A stretch of DNA of 64,000 bases from NCBI RefSeq assembly GCF_016907735.1, contig NZ_JAFBCP010000001.1, forward strand, positions 1,550,001 to 1,614,000. Reading direction: 5' to 3'. The notes below the pieces were generated by a model. It was not told the DNA's origin and did no database searches. It saw only the letters and a list, made by a program, of their open reading frames with translations. This document shows, one piece after another, positions 17,751 to 27,855 of the stretch. The first letter of the stretch is position 1. Each line of letters begins with the position of its first letter. The DNA is from Brevibacterium paucivorans (lineage in GTDB: Bacteria > Actinomycetota > Actinomycetes > Actinomycetales > Brevibacteriaceae). The position numbers and the translations under genes were made by a program.

Positions 17751-18239
17751 TTAGTGACCTTCGGACTTGAAGCGTTCGATCGATTCGTTCACGATGCGCT
17801 CAGCCTCTTCACGGCCAGCCCATTCGGATCCCTTGACGAACTTGCCTGGCTCAAGGTCCTTGTAGTGAACGAAGAAGTGCTCAATCGCGTCGAGCTGGAA
17901 CTTCGAAATGTCCTTCACGTCAGTGATGTCTTCGAAGCGTGGGTCGTCAGCGAGAACGGCCAGAACCTTGTCGTCGCCACCAGCTTCGTCAACCATCTTG
18001 AAAACGCCAATCGGACGAGCGTCGAGCTGGCAACCAGGGAACACCGATTCGTGGAGCAGAACCAGAACGTCAAGCGGGTCACCGTCTTCACCCAGGGTGT
18101 CTTCGAAGTACCCGTAGTCCGTGGGGTAAGCCATTGAGGTAAACAGGTAACGGTCCAGCTTGACCCGTCCGGTTTCGTGATCCACTTCGTACTTGTTGCG
18201 CGAACCGGCAGGAATTTCAATTGTGGCCAAAAGCTCCAT
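17751..18239 (-). CDS. ppa: Inorganic pyrophosphatase
   Basis: This family I soluble pyrophosphatase hydrolyses PPi to phosphate and drives biosynthetic reactions. The 162-residue protein starts [20 protein letters not shown] and has the signature [11 protein letters not shown] with its three metal-binding Asp residues. [17 protein letters not shown] and the C-terminal [16 protein letters not shown] complete the active site. An in-frame extension upstream is open but lacks family similarity, so the ATG at MELLAT is preferred. It diverges from dacB. Confidence 0.95.
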   Translation of the reverse strand: MELLATIEIPAGSRNKYEVDHETGRVKLDRYLFTSMAYPTDYGYFEDTLGEDGDPLDVLVLLHESVFPGCQLDARPIGVFKMVDEAGGDDKVLAVLADDPRFEDITDVKDISKFQLDAIEHFFVHYKDLEPGKFVKGSEWAGREEAERIVNESIERFKSEGH

Positions 18240-18329
18240 GAATGCTCCATTTCTGGCTAGTAGGCATGCGCGAAAACGCGCCTGAGAGGTACCTCCCTTA
18301 GCATAGAGAATAATAAGCGGAGTGTACTG

Positions 18330-19796
18330 GTGAAAGCACCACCCCTCACCCACAATCCCAAATGGAAGAGTATGTCCAGTCGAAAAGCCCGTCGTCACCA
18401 AGCGCGCAAGCGCAGAACAGGTCTGATGATCACAAGCGCCGGAGTGGTCGTCGCGCTCGCCGGTTACCTAGCCCTAGACGTGGCGGACATCGCTCCCGGT
18501 TTCCTCACCACCAAACCACCCATCGAAGTGCAAGCGCTTCCGCAACCCGGGCCCGAATCCCACAGTTCGGTGGACATGCCAGCGCTTGCCGACGACGCGC
18601 CCGTGCCACACGACCTCAGGCAACGGCTCGACCCCATCTTTGGCTCTGCAAAGGACCCCTCAAAGTTCTCCGCTGAAATCCGTGACGCCAAAACGGGCGA
18701 CACACTCTATGACAAGGACGCCAACCGGGCCAGGACCCCCGCCTCGGTCACAAAAGTCCTCACCGCCACGGCAGCCCTGGACGCGCTGGGACCTTCAACA
18801 CGGTTCACAACGGAAGCCCTCCTCGACGGCGACACCCTGTTCCTCAAGGGCGGGGGAGACGTCCTTCTTGGAGCCGGCGAATCCGACCCCAACTCCATCA
18901 TCGGACACGCGGGGTTGGGCACCCTGGCAGAAACCACCTCGGCGTTCTTAAAAGACCGAGGTCGCACCTCCGTGACGCTACGCGCGGACGTCTCCCGGTA
19001 TGAGGGCCCGGACTTCCGTAAGAAATGGGACCGCGCAGACATAGGCAACGGCTATATTTCTCCCGTCAAACCACTCATGGTGGACGCAGGTTTGGTGAAA
19101 CGCGCGCGTTTTTCTACGCGCGAACAGGACCCTGTGAACCGTGCCGTCAAGGACTTTGAGAAGGCCCTCAAGGACCGCGGGATCGACGTGAAGGTGGAAA
19201 AGCCCCAAACAGCGCCGGAGTCGGCGGAAAAAGCAGCCCAGGTGGAATCGGCCCCGGTCAGTAGCGTGATTCGGTACATGCTGTTGCACTCCGACAACGT
19301 AGTTGCCGAAAACCTGGGCATCGAAGTGGCCGTCAAGCGTGGAGACAAGCCCGGGCTCGGGGCCTCGCCTCAAGCGGTGCTCAACCAGCTCAAGGACATG
19401 AAACTCGACACCGCGTCGATCACCCTGGGTGACACGTCGGGGCTCAACTACGACAACCGCATTTCGCCCAACGAACTCACTCAGATCATCACCAGCGTTG
19501 CCCAGCGTGAAGACCTGGCCGAACTCCTCCCCAACATGCCAGTTGGGGGTCTGTCCGGAACGCTCATCAAGCGGTACAACGACCCAGAAACCGAGCCAGC
19601 GGCAGGAGTCGTCAGCGCCAAGACTGGAACGCTGGCCACCGTCACCAGCCTGTCAGGTGTGGTCACCACCAAAGACGGTCGCCTCCTCACCTTCACCATC
19701 ATGGCCGACGGCCTTGAACGCGGCAGCTCCAACGAGGCGCGCAAAGTTGTAGACCGGGCTGTGACCGCACTAGCCGAATGCGGGTGTACCGGGTGA
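18330..19796 (+). CDS. dacB: D-alanyl-D-alanine carboxypeptidase/endopeptidase (PBP4-type, peptidase S13)
   Basis: This enzyme trims peptidoglycan stem peptides. The 488-residue protein has a basic N-terminus and one membrane anchor (about residues 32-50), then a Pro-rich linker. The penicillin-binding motifs are SVTK (Ser139, Lys142), SDN in [11 protein letters not shown], and KTG in [11 protein letters not shown] long insert between the first two motifs is typical of S13 enzymes. The GTG start has GGAG seven bases upstream; an ATG 14 codons later is possible. It opens a tightly packed cluster leading to tilS, hpt, ftsH and the folate genes. Confidence 0.93.
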   Translation: MKAPPLTHNPKWKSMSSRKARRHQARKRRTGLMITSAGVVVALAGYLALDVADIAPGFLTTKPPIEVQALPQPGPESHSSVDMPALADDAPVPHDLRQRLDPIFGSAKDPSKFSAEIRDAKTGDTLYDKDANRARTPASVTKVLTATAALDALGPSTRFTTEALLDGDTLFLKGGGDVLLGAGESDPNSIIGHAGLGTLAETTSAFLKDRGRTSVTLRADVSRYEGPDFRKKWDRADIGNGYISPVKPLMVDAGLVKRARFSTREQDPVNRAVKDFEKALKDRGIDVKVEKPQTAPESAEKAAQVESAPVSSVIRYMLLHSDNVVAENLGIEVAVKRGDKPGLGASPQAVLNQLKDMKLDTASITLGDTSGLNYDNRISPNELTQIITSVAQREDLAELLPNMPVGGLSGTLIKRYNDPETEPAAGVVSAKTGTLATVTSLSGVVTTKDGRLLTFTIMADGLERGSSNEARKVVDRAVTALAECGCTG

Positions 19797-20791
19797 ACGA
19801 AAAACCTTTCCACGTGCCCACGATCGTGCGCACCGGACGTGAACTCACAGCCCCGGGCCCCATCCCAGACGCCCACACCGCCCGCACTCTGGTGCAGGAT
19901 CTACGCGAAGCGGCGGACACCTCGGTCGATTTGGTTCTTCGCACCGTCAACCTGCCACGGGAGTGGGAGGACAACGTCCGCAACACCGTCACCGGCGACA
20001 CCGTTCTAGTGGTCGACCGCGTGGGGTGGCTCACCGCTAACGCGCAGACATTCGCCGAGCTGGGCGCCAGCCTGATGACCCCGCCCAAACCGTCAATGTT
20101 TCGCATCAATCCGGTGGTCCGTGTGGGTTCGGCGCAACTGGGCACAGTGCTCGCCGTTCTTGCCGGGCGCGTGCTGGGTCAGTTCGACCCGCTGGGCTCC
20201 CACCGGCGACTCATGCTGGTGGCACCAAACGTGCTGGAAGCCGAAAAGCGTCTCGAAGTCGACCCCCGCGACTTCCGCCTGTGGGTCACCTTGCACGAAA
20301 CAACCCACCGCGTGCAGTTCGCCATGGCCCCGTGGCTACGCGACTACATGATCGAGCGGGTGAGCGTCCTGGTACGTAAGTCCACACAGGACGAAAACTG
20401 GATCGAAGCACTCAAAGGCGGATCCCTGCTCGACGCCATCACCACCCCCGACAAACGCCAAGCAGTCAACGAAATCACCGCCGTCATGAGCGTGCTCGAA
20501 GGCCACGCGGACGTCGTCATGGACTCGTGCGGACCTTCCGTGATCCCCACCGTCGCCAAAATCCGCCGCGCATTCGACCGCAAACGCGCCACCAGCGTCA
20601 ACGGGCTCAACCGCCTGCTGGGTTTCCAAAACAAACTGGAGCAGTACACCACGGGTGCCGCGTTCATCCGCGGAGTCGTCAAACACCGCGGGCACGCCGG
20701 CCTGCACCCACTGTGGCAAAGCCCGGAAAACCTGCCCACCCAAACGGAACTCGACAACCCCGAACTCTGGCTGGAGCGCATCCGTGCCTAG
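19793..20791 (+). CDS. Zincin_2-family putative metallopeptidase (DUF2342)
   Basis: The motif TLHETTHRVQF, with HExxH, and a downstream EGHADVVMD supply likely zinc ligands, as in the actinobacterial Zincin_2/DUF2342 family. That family is sometimes labelled coenzyme F420 biosynthesis-associated; no F420 gene is seen in this window. The GTG start overlaps the dacB stop by four bases (GTGA), giving 332 residues; an ATG at 19778 is in frame. The stop overlaps the tilS start. The dacB / Zincin_2 / tilS order is common in actinobacteria, but the substrate of the peptidase is unknown. Confidence 0.85.
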   Translation: MNEKPFHVPTIVRTGRELTAPGPIPDAHTARTLVQDLREAADTSVDLVLRTVNLPREWEDNVRNTVTGDTVLVVDRVGWLTANAQTFAELGASLMTPPKPSMFRINPVVRVGSAQLGTVLAVLAGRVLGQFDPLGSHRRLMLVAPNVLEAEKRLEVDPRDFRLWVTLHETTHRVQFAMAPWLRDYMIERVSVLVRKSTQDENWIEALKGGSLLDAITTPDKRQAVNEITAVMSVLEGHADVVMDSCGPSVIPTVAKIRRAFDRKRATSVNGLNRLLGFQNKLEQYTTGAAFIRGVVKHRGHAGLHPLWQSPENLPTQTELDNPELWLERIRA

Positions 20792-21764
20792 ACGACCCAG
20801 GCTGGACCCCGCCTCGGCGAAAATTCGCAAGGCCGTCGAAGACGCGCTGGAACCCGGACACACCTACCTCATCGCGGTATCCGGGGGAGCGGACTCCATG
20901 AGCCTGGCCGCCGCGTGCGCGTTCCTGACCCGCAAGGACTACCAGTTTGTTGCGGTCACCGTCGACCACGGGCTACAGGAAGGAAGCGCCGAGGTCGCAA
21001 CCCGCACACAGCGCGCGCTCACCGACCTGGGGCTCACCGCAACTGTCGAAACGGCGGAGGTGACGGCAACCTCGGACGGCTTGGAAGCTGACGCGCGCAC
21101 TGCCCGATACGCGGCCCTGGACCGGGCAGCCAAGGTGCATGGCACCTCGGGGATCTTGCTGGCCCACACACAAAACGACCAGGCCGAAACCGTGCTCCTG
21201 GGGCTTCTTCGTGGCTCCGGCGCGCGGTCCTTGGCTGGCATGAGGCCCCGCACCGGCCCGTACATCCGCCCGCTTTTGGGCATTACCCGGGCCGAAACCG
21301 AAGCTGCCACCACCGCCCAAAACATCCCCGTGTGGAACGACCCCATGAACACGGACCCCAGCTTCACACGCGTGAAAGTTCGCACCCAACTGATGCCTGC
21401 GCTCGCCGAGGTCGCAGGCCCTGGCGTGTACGCCAACCTGGCGCGCACTGCCCACCTTCTGGCTATGGACTCCGACGAACTCGAATCCCAAACGGATGCC
21501 CAAGCGCACATCCGCGGCGACACACTTGTGAGCACCGCAGCTAAGTTGCCCGCAGCGTTGCGCACGCGCGTGATCCGTGACTGGCTGTGGCAATTCTCAC
21601 CCACCAACGAAGCGGGCTTCCATCACGTCACCGCCATCGATGACCTTCTGACGGGAGCGCGGGCTGGGGCGGTGTCGTGCCCTCCCGCCGCCGAGGTGGT
21701 CCGCACCCGCGCCGGCGACGTGCAGTTCCGCAGGCGTGACGGGCGAGCACCCATTTACAGGTAA
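20784..21764 (+). CDS. tilS: tRNA(Ile)-lysidine synthase
   Basis: TilS converts the wobble cytidine of the tRNA-Ile with anticodon CAU to lysidine, so that it reads AUA. The PP-loop SGGADS occupies residues 33-38. It is followed by VTVDHGLQEGS and LLAHTQNDQAETVLLGLLRG, both typical. IPVWNDPMNTDPSFTRVKVR is the conserved C-terminal end of the catalytic domain. The GTG start overlaps the previous gene by eight bases and gives 326 residues, the short actinobacterial form lacking a full TilS C-terminal domain. A longer reading upstream (from 20655) falls inside the peptidase gene and is rejected. Confidence 0.94.
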   Translation: MPRRPRLDPASAKIRKAVEDALEPGHTYLIAVSGGADSMSLAAACAFLTRKDYQFVAVTVDHGLQEGSAEVATRTQRALTDLGLTATVETAEVTATSDGLEADARTARYAALDRAAKVHGTSGILLAHTQNDQAETVLLGLLRGSGARSLAGMRPRTGPYIRPLLGITRAETEAATTAQNIPVWNDPMNTDPSFTRVKVRTQLMPALAEVAGPGVYANLARTAHLLAMDSDELESQTDAQAHIRGDTLVSTAAKLPAALRTRVIRDWLWQFSPTNEAGFHHVTAIDDLLTGARAGAVSCPPAAEVVRTRAGDVQFRRRDGRAPIYR

Positions 21765-21800
21765 GCTAAAACGAGCAGCGAAAACAAGAAAGGACGCAAC

Positions 21801-22352
21801 GTGGATCAGCGCGACCTGGGCGATGACATCGAAGAGATCCTGGTAACCGAAACACAGATCAAACACCGACTCACTGAACTCGCAGCCGACATCGACCGGG
21901 ACTACGAAGGTAAAGACCTTCTGGTAGTGGGAGTCCTCAAGGGCGCTGTCATGGTGATGGCGGATCTAGCGCGCGCTTTGCACTCGCCTGTGCGCATGGA
22001 CTGGATGGCTGTATCTTCCTACGGCTCCGGCACCAAGTCCTCCGGTGTTGTCCGCATTCTTAAGGACCTGGACACTGACCTGAAGGATCAGCACGTTCTG
22101 ATCGTTGAAGACATTATTGACTCCGGTCTGACCCTTTCGTGGCTCCTAGCTAACTTGAAGTCCCGTGGTGCAGCGTCAGTCGAAATCTGCACCATGTTGC
22201 GCAAACCTGAAGCACTCAAGGTTGACATTGATGTGCGTTATGTAGGCTTTGACGTTCCTAACAAATTTGTTGTGGGATACGGGCTAGACTACGCCGAGAA
22301 GTATCGCAACGTGCCATTCGTCGCAACACTCGCGCCACACGTCTACAGTTAA
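21801..22352 (+). CDS. hpt: Hypoxanthine phosphoribosyltransferase
   Basis: The enzyme salvages hypoxanthine and guanine using PRPP. The 183-residue protein carries the PRPP-binding motif [34 protein letters not shown] provides the first PRPP loop, and [23 protein letters not shown] the base-binding region. It starts at GTG after AAGGA, at good spacing. The tilS-hpt-ftsH order is widely conserved in Gram-positives. Confidence 0.95.
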   Translation: MDQRDLGDDIEEILVTETQIKHRLTELAADIDRDYEGKDLLVVGVLKGAVMVMADLARALHSPVRMDWMAVSSYGSGTKSSGVVRILKDLDTDLKDQHVLIVEDIIDSGLTLSWLLANLKSRGAASVEICTMLRKPEALKVDIDVRYVGFDVPNKFVVGYGLDYAEKYRNVPFVATLAPHVYS

Positions 22353-22395
22353 TAGACCCACACAACTGACCCGCAAGTACGTACAGAGAGAATTA

Positions 22396-24642
22396 ATGAC
22401 GGACAAGAACAACGATCTGAAGCGTCGGGACCCTAAAGGATCCGACGACAAGGATTCCAATAAGTTCGGCGTGAAGAAGCTGACGCGCGGACCCATCGTT
22501 TGGATCGTGCTGGCAATTGTCATCGTTTCTATTGGAATGCTGTGGTTGTCCGGTGGTGGCTACCAGCGCATCGACACCAAACAGGGACTCGAACTGCTCA
22601 ACGGCAAGACCGTGGAGCAGATCAAGGTCGTTGACGGTGATCAGCGCGTCGACATGGTGCTGACTGAAGACTACAAAGTCGACGACCGCAACTACGGTAA
22701 ACGGGTTCAGTTCTTCTACGTTGAGCCTCGTGGCGATCAGGTCATCAAGGCGATCAACGACGCGGACATCAAGAAGGGCTACACGGACGAGGTTCCTAAG
22801 CGGTCGTTCCTCACCTCTCTGCTTCTTAACGTCATTCCGTTCGTCATCATCCTGGCCATCTTCTGGTTCCTGCTTTCGCAGATGTCCGGAGGCGCCAAGG
22901 GGATCATGAACTTTGGTAAATCCAAAGCCAAGCTGGTCAACAAAGAACACCCCGATGTCACGTTTAAAGATGTCGCCGGTGTAGACGAAGCATTGGAAGA
23001 GCTCCAAGAAATTAAGGAGTTCTTGGCTGAACCCAAGAAGTTCACCGACTTGGGAGCCAAAATCCCTAAGGGTGTTATGCTCTACGGCCCTCCCGGAACC
23101 GGTAAAACGCTTCTGGCCCGCGCCGTAGCTGGAGAAGCGGGCGTACCGTTCTTCTCCATCTCTGGTTCTGACTTTGTTGAAATGTACGTGGGTGTGGGTG
23201 CCTCACGTGTCCGTGACCTGTTTGAGCAGGCCAAGAACAACTCACCCGCCATCATCTTCATCGACGAAATCGACGCAGTGGGTCGTCAGCGCGGTGCCGG
23301 AATGGGTGGCGGTAACGACGAACGCGAACAGACACTCAACCAGTTGCTGGTGGAAATGGACGGTTTCGACGCCACCACCAACGTGATCCTCATTGCGGCA
23401 ACCAACCGTCCGGATGTCCTGGACCCAGCTCTGTTGCGTCCTGGACGTTTTGATCGCCAGGTCAATGTGGAAGTACCCGATATGAAGGGTCGCCAGCACA
23501 TCCTGGGAGTCCACGCGCGCAACAAACCGCTCGCGCCTGAAGTGGACCTCGCTCAAATCGCTAAGCGCACCCCCGGTTTCTCCGGTGCTGACCTGGCGAA
23601 CGTCCTCAACGAAGCGGCCCTGCTCACGGCGCGCTCGGGTCGAACACAGATCGACAACCGTATCCTGGACGAAGCGATTGACCGTGTCATCGCCGGGCCA
23701 CAGAAGCGCACCCGTTTGATGAACGACAAGGAACGTCTGGTCACCGCATACCACGAAGGCGGCCACGCGCTTGTGGCTGCTGCCATGAACCACACCGACC
23801 CAGTCACAAAGGTCACTATCCTTCCACGTGGTCGTGCACTCGGATACACCATGGTGCTTCCAAGCGAAGACAAGTACTCCACCACGCGCAACGAACTCTT
23901 GGACCAGCTCGCGTATGCGATGGGTGGGCGCGTGGCAGAAGAAATCGTGTTCCACGACCCAACCACCGGTGCCAGCAATGACATTGAAAAAGCCACCAGC
24001 ACGGCCAAGAAGATGGTCACGCAGTACGGCATGACGCAAAGCGTTGGAATGGTCAAGATCGGTGACGTGTCCTCTGAGCCGTTCGCCGGACGCGGACCAG
24101 GAACAGAAGCCCACGCATCCGACGAAACCTACCGCCAGATCGACTTGGAGATTCGCGCGCTCGTCGACGCGGCACACGCCGACGCCTACCGCGCGCTGAA
24201 TGAAAACCGCGACATTCTGGACCGTCTGGCCCACGAACTCCTCGAAAAGGAAACCCTGGACCAGGCGCAGTTGGCAGAAATTTTTGCCGAGGTGAAGAAG
24301 GCCCCCAAGCGTGATGTGTGGCTGGCTGACCCGTCGCGTCCGGTTTCCAACATTCCGCCTATCGAGGTTCCGGAGCGTGTGCGCCCCGAGAACCCCGAGG
24401 TGTGGGAGGCGCCTCTCGACGCTCCTGAAACCAAACCAGGGGAGCCGGAGCAACCGCCCATTGACCCGCACCCAACCCCAGGTAACCAGCCACCTCAGGC
24501 AGGCCCGGGCACACCGGAGCCGGGCGCACCTCAGCCGCCGGTGGACTCGCCCCAGGAACCACCTCGGCCACCTCAGACTGGCCCTGGCGACCAGCCCGGG
24601 GCCAACCCTGGCGACCAACAACCACCGTGGACTGACCGCTAA
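22396..24642 (+). CDS. ftsH: ATP-dependent zinc metalloprotease FtsH
   Basis: FtsH is a membrane-anchored AAA+ protease that degrades damaged or unassembled membrane proteins and some regulators. Order: TM1 (residues about 37-55), extracytoplasmic domain, TM2 (about 138-158), Walker A GPPGTGKT (about 231), Walker B IIFIDEID, an SRH region [21 protein letters not shown], zinc site HEGGH (about 452), and a third ligand region in NDIEKAT. HEGGH instead of HEAGH is common in actinobacteria. The last ~90 residues are a Pro-rich, low-complexity tail. The stop overlaps the folE start (TAATG). Confidence 0.96.
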   Translation: MTDKNNDLKRRDPKGSDDKDSNKFGVKKLTRGPIVWIVLAIVIVSIGMLWLSGGGYQRIDTKQGLELLNGKTVEQIKVVDGDQRVDMVLTEDYKVDDRNYGKRVQFFYVEPRGDQVIKAINDADIKKGYTDEVPKRSFLTSLLLNVIPFVIILAIFWFLLSQMSGGAKGIMNFGKSKAKLVNKEHPDVTFKDVAGVDEALEELQEIKEFLAEPKKFTDLGAKIPKGVMLYGPPGTGKTLLARAVAGEAGVPFFSISGSDFVEMYVGVGASRVRDLFEQAKNNSPAIIFIDEIDAVGRQRGAGMGGGNDEREQTLNQLLVEMDGFDATTNVILIAATNRPDVLDPALLRPGRFDRQVNVEVPDMKGRQHILGVHARNKPLAPEVDLAQIAKRTPGFSGADLANVLNEAALLTARSGRTQIDNRILDEAIDRVIAGPQKRTRLMNDKERLVTAYHEGGHALVAAAMNHTDPVTKVTILPRGRALGYTMVLPSEDKYSTTRNELLDQLAYAMGGRVAEEIVFHDPTTGASNDIEKATSTAKKMVTQYGMTQSVGMVKIGDVSSEPFAGRGPGTEAHASDETYRQIDLEIRALVDAAHADAYRALNENRDILDRLAHELLEKETLDQAQLAEIFAEVKKAPKRDVWLADPSRPVSNIPPIEVPERVRPENPEVWEAPLDAPETKPGEPEQPPIDPHPTPGNQPPQAGPGTPEPGAPQPPVDSPQEPPRPPQTGPGDQPGANPGDQQPPWTDR

Positions 24643-25208
24643 TGGTGGACCAGCCGCGCATTGAGGCAGCGGTCCGCGAAATCCTGCACGCGATTGGCGA
24701 AGACCCGGGCCGCGACGGGTTGCAGGAAACACCCGGGCGGGTTGCCCGCGCGTATGCGGAACTGTTCGCCGGAATCGGACAAGACCCGGCAGAAGTGCTG
24801 TCGACTACGTTCGAAATCGGGCACGACGAAATGGTGCTGGTGCGCAACATCGAAATGTTCTCCACGTGTGAACACCACTTGTTGCCGTTCCACGGGATCG
24901 CCCACGTGGGCTACATCCCCAACACATCAGGACGCGTGACCGGGCTATCAAAACTGGCGCGCTTAGTCGAACTGTACGCGCGCAGACCACAAGTCCAAGA
25001 ACGGCTCACCGGCCAGATCGCCGACGCGCTCATGGAACACCTTGAACCCCGGGGTGCAATCGTGGTGATCGAAGCTGAACACCTGTGCATGTCCATGCGC
25101 GGGGTCGACAAAGCCGGTGCGTCCACAATTACATCAGCGGTGCGCGGTAGCTTGCGCAAACCCACATCGCGCGCCGAAGCTATGAGTTTGATCCGAGGCA
25201 CAACATGA
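24642..25208 (+). CDS. folE: GTP cyclohydrolase I
   Basis: FolE converts GTP to dihydroneopterin triphosphate, the first step of folate synthesis. The 188-residue protein has [20 protein letters not shown], with the zinc-binding Cys and His. [21 protein letters not shown] and [16 protein letters not shown], with the second zinc Cys, are also conserved. It is translationally coupled to both ftsH (TAATG) and folP (ATGA), and so starts the overlapping folate operon. Confidence 0.96.
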   Translation: MVDQPRIEAAVREILHAIGEDPGRDGLQETPGRVARAYAELFAGIGQDPAEVLSTTFEIGHDEMVLVRNIEMFSTCEHHLLPFHGIAHVGYIPNTSGRVTGLSKLARLVELYARRPQVQERLTGQIADALMEHLEPRGAIVVIEAEHLCMSMRGVDKAGASTITSAVRGSLRKPTSRAEAMSLIRGTT

Positions 25209-26005
25209 AAATCATGGGGATTTTGAACGTCACCCCAGACTCGTTCTCCGACGGCGGACGCTACTTCGACACCACAAGCGCGCTCGACCACGCACACCAG
25301 ATGGTGCAAGACGGCGCGCACATCATTGATGTGGGAGGGGAATCGACACGCCCCGGTTCGGCTCGGGTGGGCGAAGAAGAGGAACAGCGTCGCGTGCTTC
25401 CCGTGGTTACAGAGCTTGCCAAACAGGGGATCGCGGTCAGCGTGGACACCATGAACGCCTCCACCATGCGCGCCTGCCTCGAAGTGGGCGCGCGCTATAT
25501 CAACGACGTGTCAGCCGGTCAGATGGACCCAGATATGTTGCGCCTGGCGGCCGAAACGCACAGTGAAATCATCCTCATGCACTGGCGTGGCCTGTTGTCT
25601 GACGCCGGTGCTGTGTTCCACTACGACGACGTGGTAGAAGAAGTGCGTGAAGAACTGACCCAACGCGTCGACGCCGCCGTGGACGCTGGTGTGAATCCCG
25701 GTCGCATCATCGTGGACCCGGGGCTGGGCTTTTCGAAGAACGCACAGCACAACTGGACGCTCATGTCTCACCTCGACCGGTTGGTCAGCATTGGCCCCCG
25801 GCTGCTGGTGGCAGGTTCGCGCAAGCGTTTCCTGTCCTCGCATCTGGAGGAAACCGCCGCCGAGGTGGACGAACGCAATCTGGATACTGCCACCTCGGCG
25901 TTGACCGCCCTTGCCTGCCACGCGCGCGCCTGGGGCGTGCGCGTCCACGATGTGCGCACCTCGGCGGTGGTCGCCAGCGTCACCGAACGGGTCCTCAATG
26001 ACTGA
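25205..26005 (+). CDS. folP: Dihydropteroate synthase
   Basis: FolP condenses p-aminobenzoate with hydroxymethyldihydropterin pyrophosphate; it is the sulfonamide target. Signatures: [17 protein letters not shown] at the N-terminus, [29 protein letters not shown], and [17 protein letters not shown]. The C-terminal [15 protein letters not shown] has the conserved Arg and His. Length is 266 residues. The ATG overlaps folE by four bases, and the end overlaps the start of the next folate gene by eight. Confidence 0.96.
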   Translation: MKIMGILNVTPDSFSDGGRYFDTTSALDHAHQMVQDGAHIIDVGGESTRPGSARVGEEEEQRRVLPVVTELAKQGIAVSVDTMNASTMRACLEVGARYINDVSAGQMDPDMLRLAAETHSEIILMHWRGLLSDAGAVFHYDDVVEEVREELTQRVDAAVDAGVNPGRIIVDPGLGFSKNAQHNWTLMSHLDRLVSIGPRLLVAGSRKRFLSSHLEETAAEVDERNLDTATSALTALACHARAWGVRVHDVRTSAVVASVTERVLND

Positions 26006-26936
26006 CGACCGCATCACGCTGACCGGGTTGAAAGCGCGCGGTTACCACGGTGTTTTCGACTTTGAAAAACGCGAAGGTCAGGACTTTGTGGTCGATGTGG
26101 TGTTGCACACCGACCACACGCAAGCTGGGGAGTCGGACCGGTTAGAGGACACCATCAACTACGCGGACGTCGCACAGATTGTGGCAGACCGCATCACCGG
26201 TGAGCCCTTTGACTTGATTGAAGCTCTGGCGTGGGCAATTGCCGGGGACTTGTTGCGTGTGGCGGGCTCGGTGGAGGTCACGGTTCACAAGCCCCAGGCG
26301 CCCATTGACCAGGACTTCCAGGATGTTTCAGTCACCGTGCGCAGGTCTGGTGCGGAGTGGCAGGGTGAGCGGCAGGGTCAGCAGCGTGAGCGGTTGGTGC
26401 GCGGTGGGCAGGCCGTGATCGGTGTGGGCGCTAACATGGGGAAGCCTGCTGAGACCGTTCAGAGTGCCATGGATGCGCTTGATTTGCACCCGCATATCAC
26501 GGTCTTGCAAAGGTCCTCGCTATATAGGTCCGCGCCCGTTGGAGGAGTCGAACAAGACGACTTCATCAACGCGGTGACGACGGTTGAGACCACGCTGTCT
26601 GCGTATGAACTGTTGGGCGTGTGCCAAGGTGTTGAACTGGCGCACGGTCGCACGCGCGACGTGCGGTGGGGGCCACGCACATTGGATCTGGACCTCATTC
26701 GGTTCACTCCGCATGAGGGGCTGGGCCGGGGCGCGGGCTTAGGCGATGCTGGCGCCCAACTGACACTTAACGACCCGGTGCTCACACTGCCTCACCCAGA
26801 AGCTTGCAACCGGGCATTTGTGCTCACACCCTGGCATGAAATCGATCCCAGCGCGACAATAGAGGTAGACGGCACAACGCTGACGCTTCGTGAACGACTG
26901 GAAGAACTTGGCGACCAGGGGGTTGAACGAGCATGA
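25998..26936 (+). CDS. folBK: Bifunctional dihydroneopterin aldolase / HPPK (FolB-FolK fusion)
   Basis: The 312-residue protein joins two folate enzymes. Residues 1-~120 are FolB: ITLTGLKARGYHGVFDFEKREGQ with the catalytic region, and NYADVAQIVADRI. After a Gln/Arg-rich linker (about 121-135) comes FolK: VIGVGANMGKPAETVQSA, SSLYRSAPVGGVEQDDFINAV and the signature RWGPRTLDLDLI. Both modules look complete. The ATG lies just before the folP stop; a longer upstream reading inside folP is rejected. The stop overlaps the next start (ATGA). Such fusions are known in several actinobacteria. Confidence 0.93.
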   Translation: MTDDRITLTGLKARGYHGVFDFEKREGQDFVVDVVLHTDHTQAGESDRLEDTINYADVAQIVADRITGEPFDLIEALAWAIAGDLLRVAGSVEVTVHKPQAPIDQDFQDVSVTVRRSGAEWQGERQGQQRERLVRGGQAVIGVGANMGKPAETVQSAMDALDLHPHITVLQRSSLYRSAPVGGVEQDDFINAVTTVETTLSAYELLGVCQGVELAHGRTRDVRWGPRTLDLDLIRFTPHEGLGRGAGLGDAGAQLTLNDPVLTLPHPEACNRAFVLTPWHEIDPSATIEVDGTTLTLRERLEELGDQGVERA

Positions 26937-27394
26937 GCCAGACCAAACCCAAGACGCTTGCGATTGCAGGTTTACTTGGGCTGGCACTTGCCTACGTGTT
27001 CAACTTCATGTGGGAATCCTACGGGCAAGTGTTGCCAGGAATCCCGTGGCTGGCAATCGTGGGAATGATGATCCTGTCGGTTGTTCTTCTGATTGTTGGC
27101 CTTCCCATTAAAAAGTGGAACGAAGGCGACCGAACCCGCGTCCTCGACCCACTTAAGGCCGCTCGCGTGGCCATCATGGCCAAAGCTGCGGCACTCGCCG
27201 GGGCGAGCCTCACCGGGTGGTACGCGGGAAGCGCGGTGTATTTGTTGACTACCGGCGGTGGTGCGCGCAGTTCTAGTGGGGCTGGAATGCTTCTGGCAGT
27301 AGCCGCCGCAGCTGTTTTGATGATCGTGGGCCTTATCGTAGAGTCATACTGCCAGTTGCCGCCCGATGACCCAGAAGGAACCGAACCGGCATGA
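26933..27394 (+). CDS. DUF3180 membrane protein
   Basis: The 153-residue protein has four hydrophobic helices arranged as two pairs (about residues 8-25, 38-58, 80-100 and 115-138). The loop after helix 2 contains IKKWNEGDRTRVLDPLKAARVA, a recurrent feature of the actinobacterial DUF3180 family. It regularly sits after folK and before the PH-domain genes. Its ends overlap both neighbours by four bases. No function is known to me. Confidence 0.86.
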   Translation: MSQTKPKTLAIAGLLGLALAYVFNFMWESYGQVLPGIPWLAIVGMMILSVVLLIVGLPIKKWNEGDRTRVLDPLKAARVAIMAKAAALAGASLTGWYAGSAVYLLTTGGGARSSSGAGMLLAVAAAAVLMIVGLIVESYCQLPPDDPEGTEPA

Positions 27395-27855
27395 ATGATC
27401 AGATTGTTCCAGTAAACAGCAAACTGTTCTACGTGTGGCTGGTGAACGGTCTGTGGTCCATTGTCGTCGCTGTTGTTGCGTGCGTGATGGCAGCAGTTTT
27501 TCTTCCCTGGTGGGTTCCAATCGCTGTTGGTGTTGCCGCTGTCATCGGAATCGTCTGGTGGGTCATCGTCGCCTACCGGCAGGTGAAGAACCTGGGGTAC
27601 GCAATCCGGGAAAATGACCTGCTCATCCAGCGGGGGATCATGTTCCGAAGCACCACGGTCGTGCCCTTTGGACGCATGCAGTTCGTCGACGTTTCTTCCG
27701 GGCCGGTGAGCCGTTTCTTTGGGCTGGCAACAGTGGAACTTCACACCGCCTCGGCATCCTCAGACGCGACCATCCCCGGGCTTCCTGCTCAAGATGCCGA
27801 CCACCTGCGCGAACTTTTGGCGCAGCGCGGTGAAACTCACCTGGCCGGATTGTGA
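27391..27855 (+). CDS. Bacterial PH-domain membrane protein (YdbS-like)
   Basis: Two N-terminal membrane helices (about residues 15-35 and 38-60) are followed by a bacterial PH domain (DUF304/bPH2). Its characteristic strand is NDLLIQRGIMFRSTTVVPFGRMQFVDVSSGPVSRFFGLATVELHTAS in summary form: an RxG..VPFxRxQxVDV core, then a short helix. The 154-residue length matches YdbS of Bacillus. It is paired with a larger PH-domain protein by a four-base overlap, the usual arrangement; the pair is thought to act at the membrane. Confidence 0.87.
   Translation: MNDQIVPVNSKLFYVWLVNGLWSIVVAVVACVMAAVFLPWWVPIAVGVAAVIGIVWWVIVAYRQVKNLGYAIRENDLLIQRGIMFRSTTVVPFGRMQFVDVSSGPVSRFFGLATVELHTASASSDATIPGLPAQDADHLRELLAQRGETHLAGL

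Noticed and set aside
20655-20783. Upstream extension of tilS
   Set aside because: These 43 codons lie within the Zincin_2 gene in another frame and have no TilS similarity; the GTG at 20784 gives the usual N-terminus.
23751-23766. HEGGH instead of HEAGH in FtsH as an active-site mutation
   Set aside because: The zinc-binding His residues and catalytic Glu are intact, and HEGGH is common in actinobacterial FtsH.
23242-24732. Long open frame (496 residues) opposite ftsH
   Set aside because: It is an antisense shadow of a well-supported gene. Its composition is rich in Arg, Val, Gly, Leu and His with no motif, as expected from the opposite strand of biased codons.
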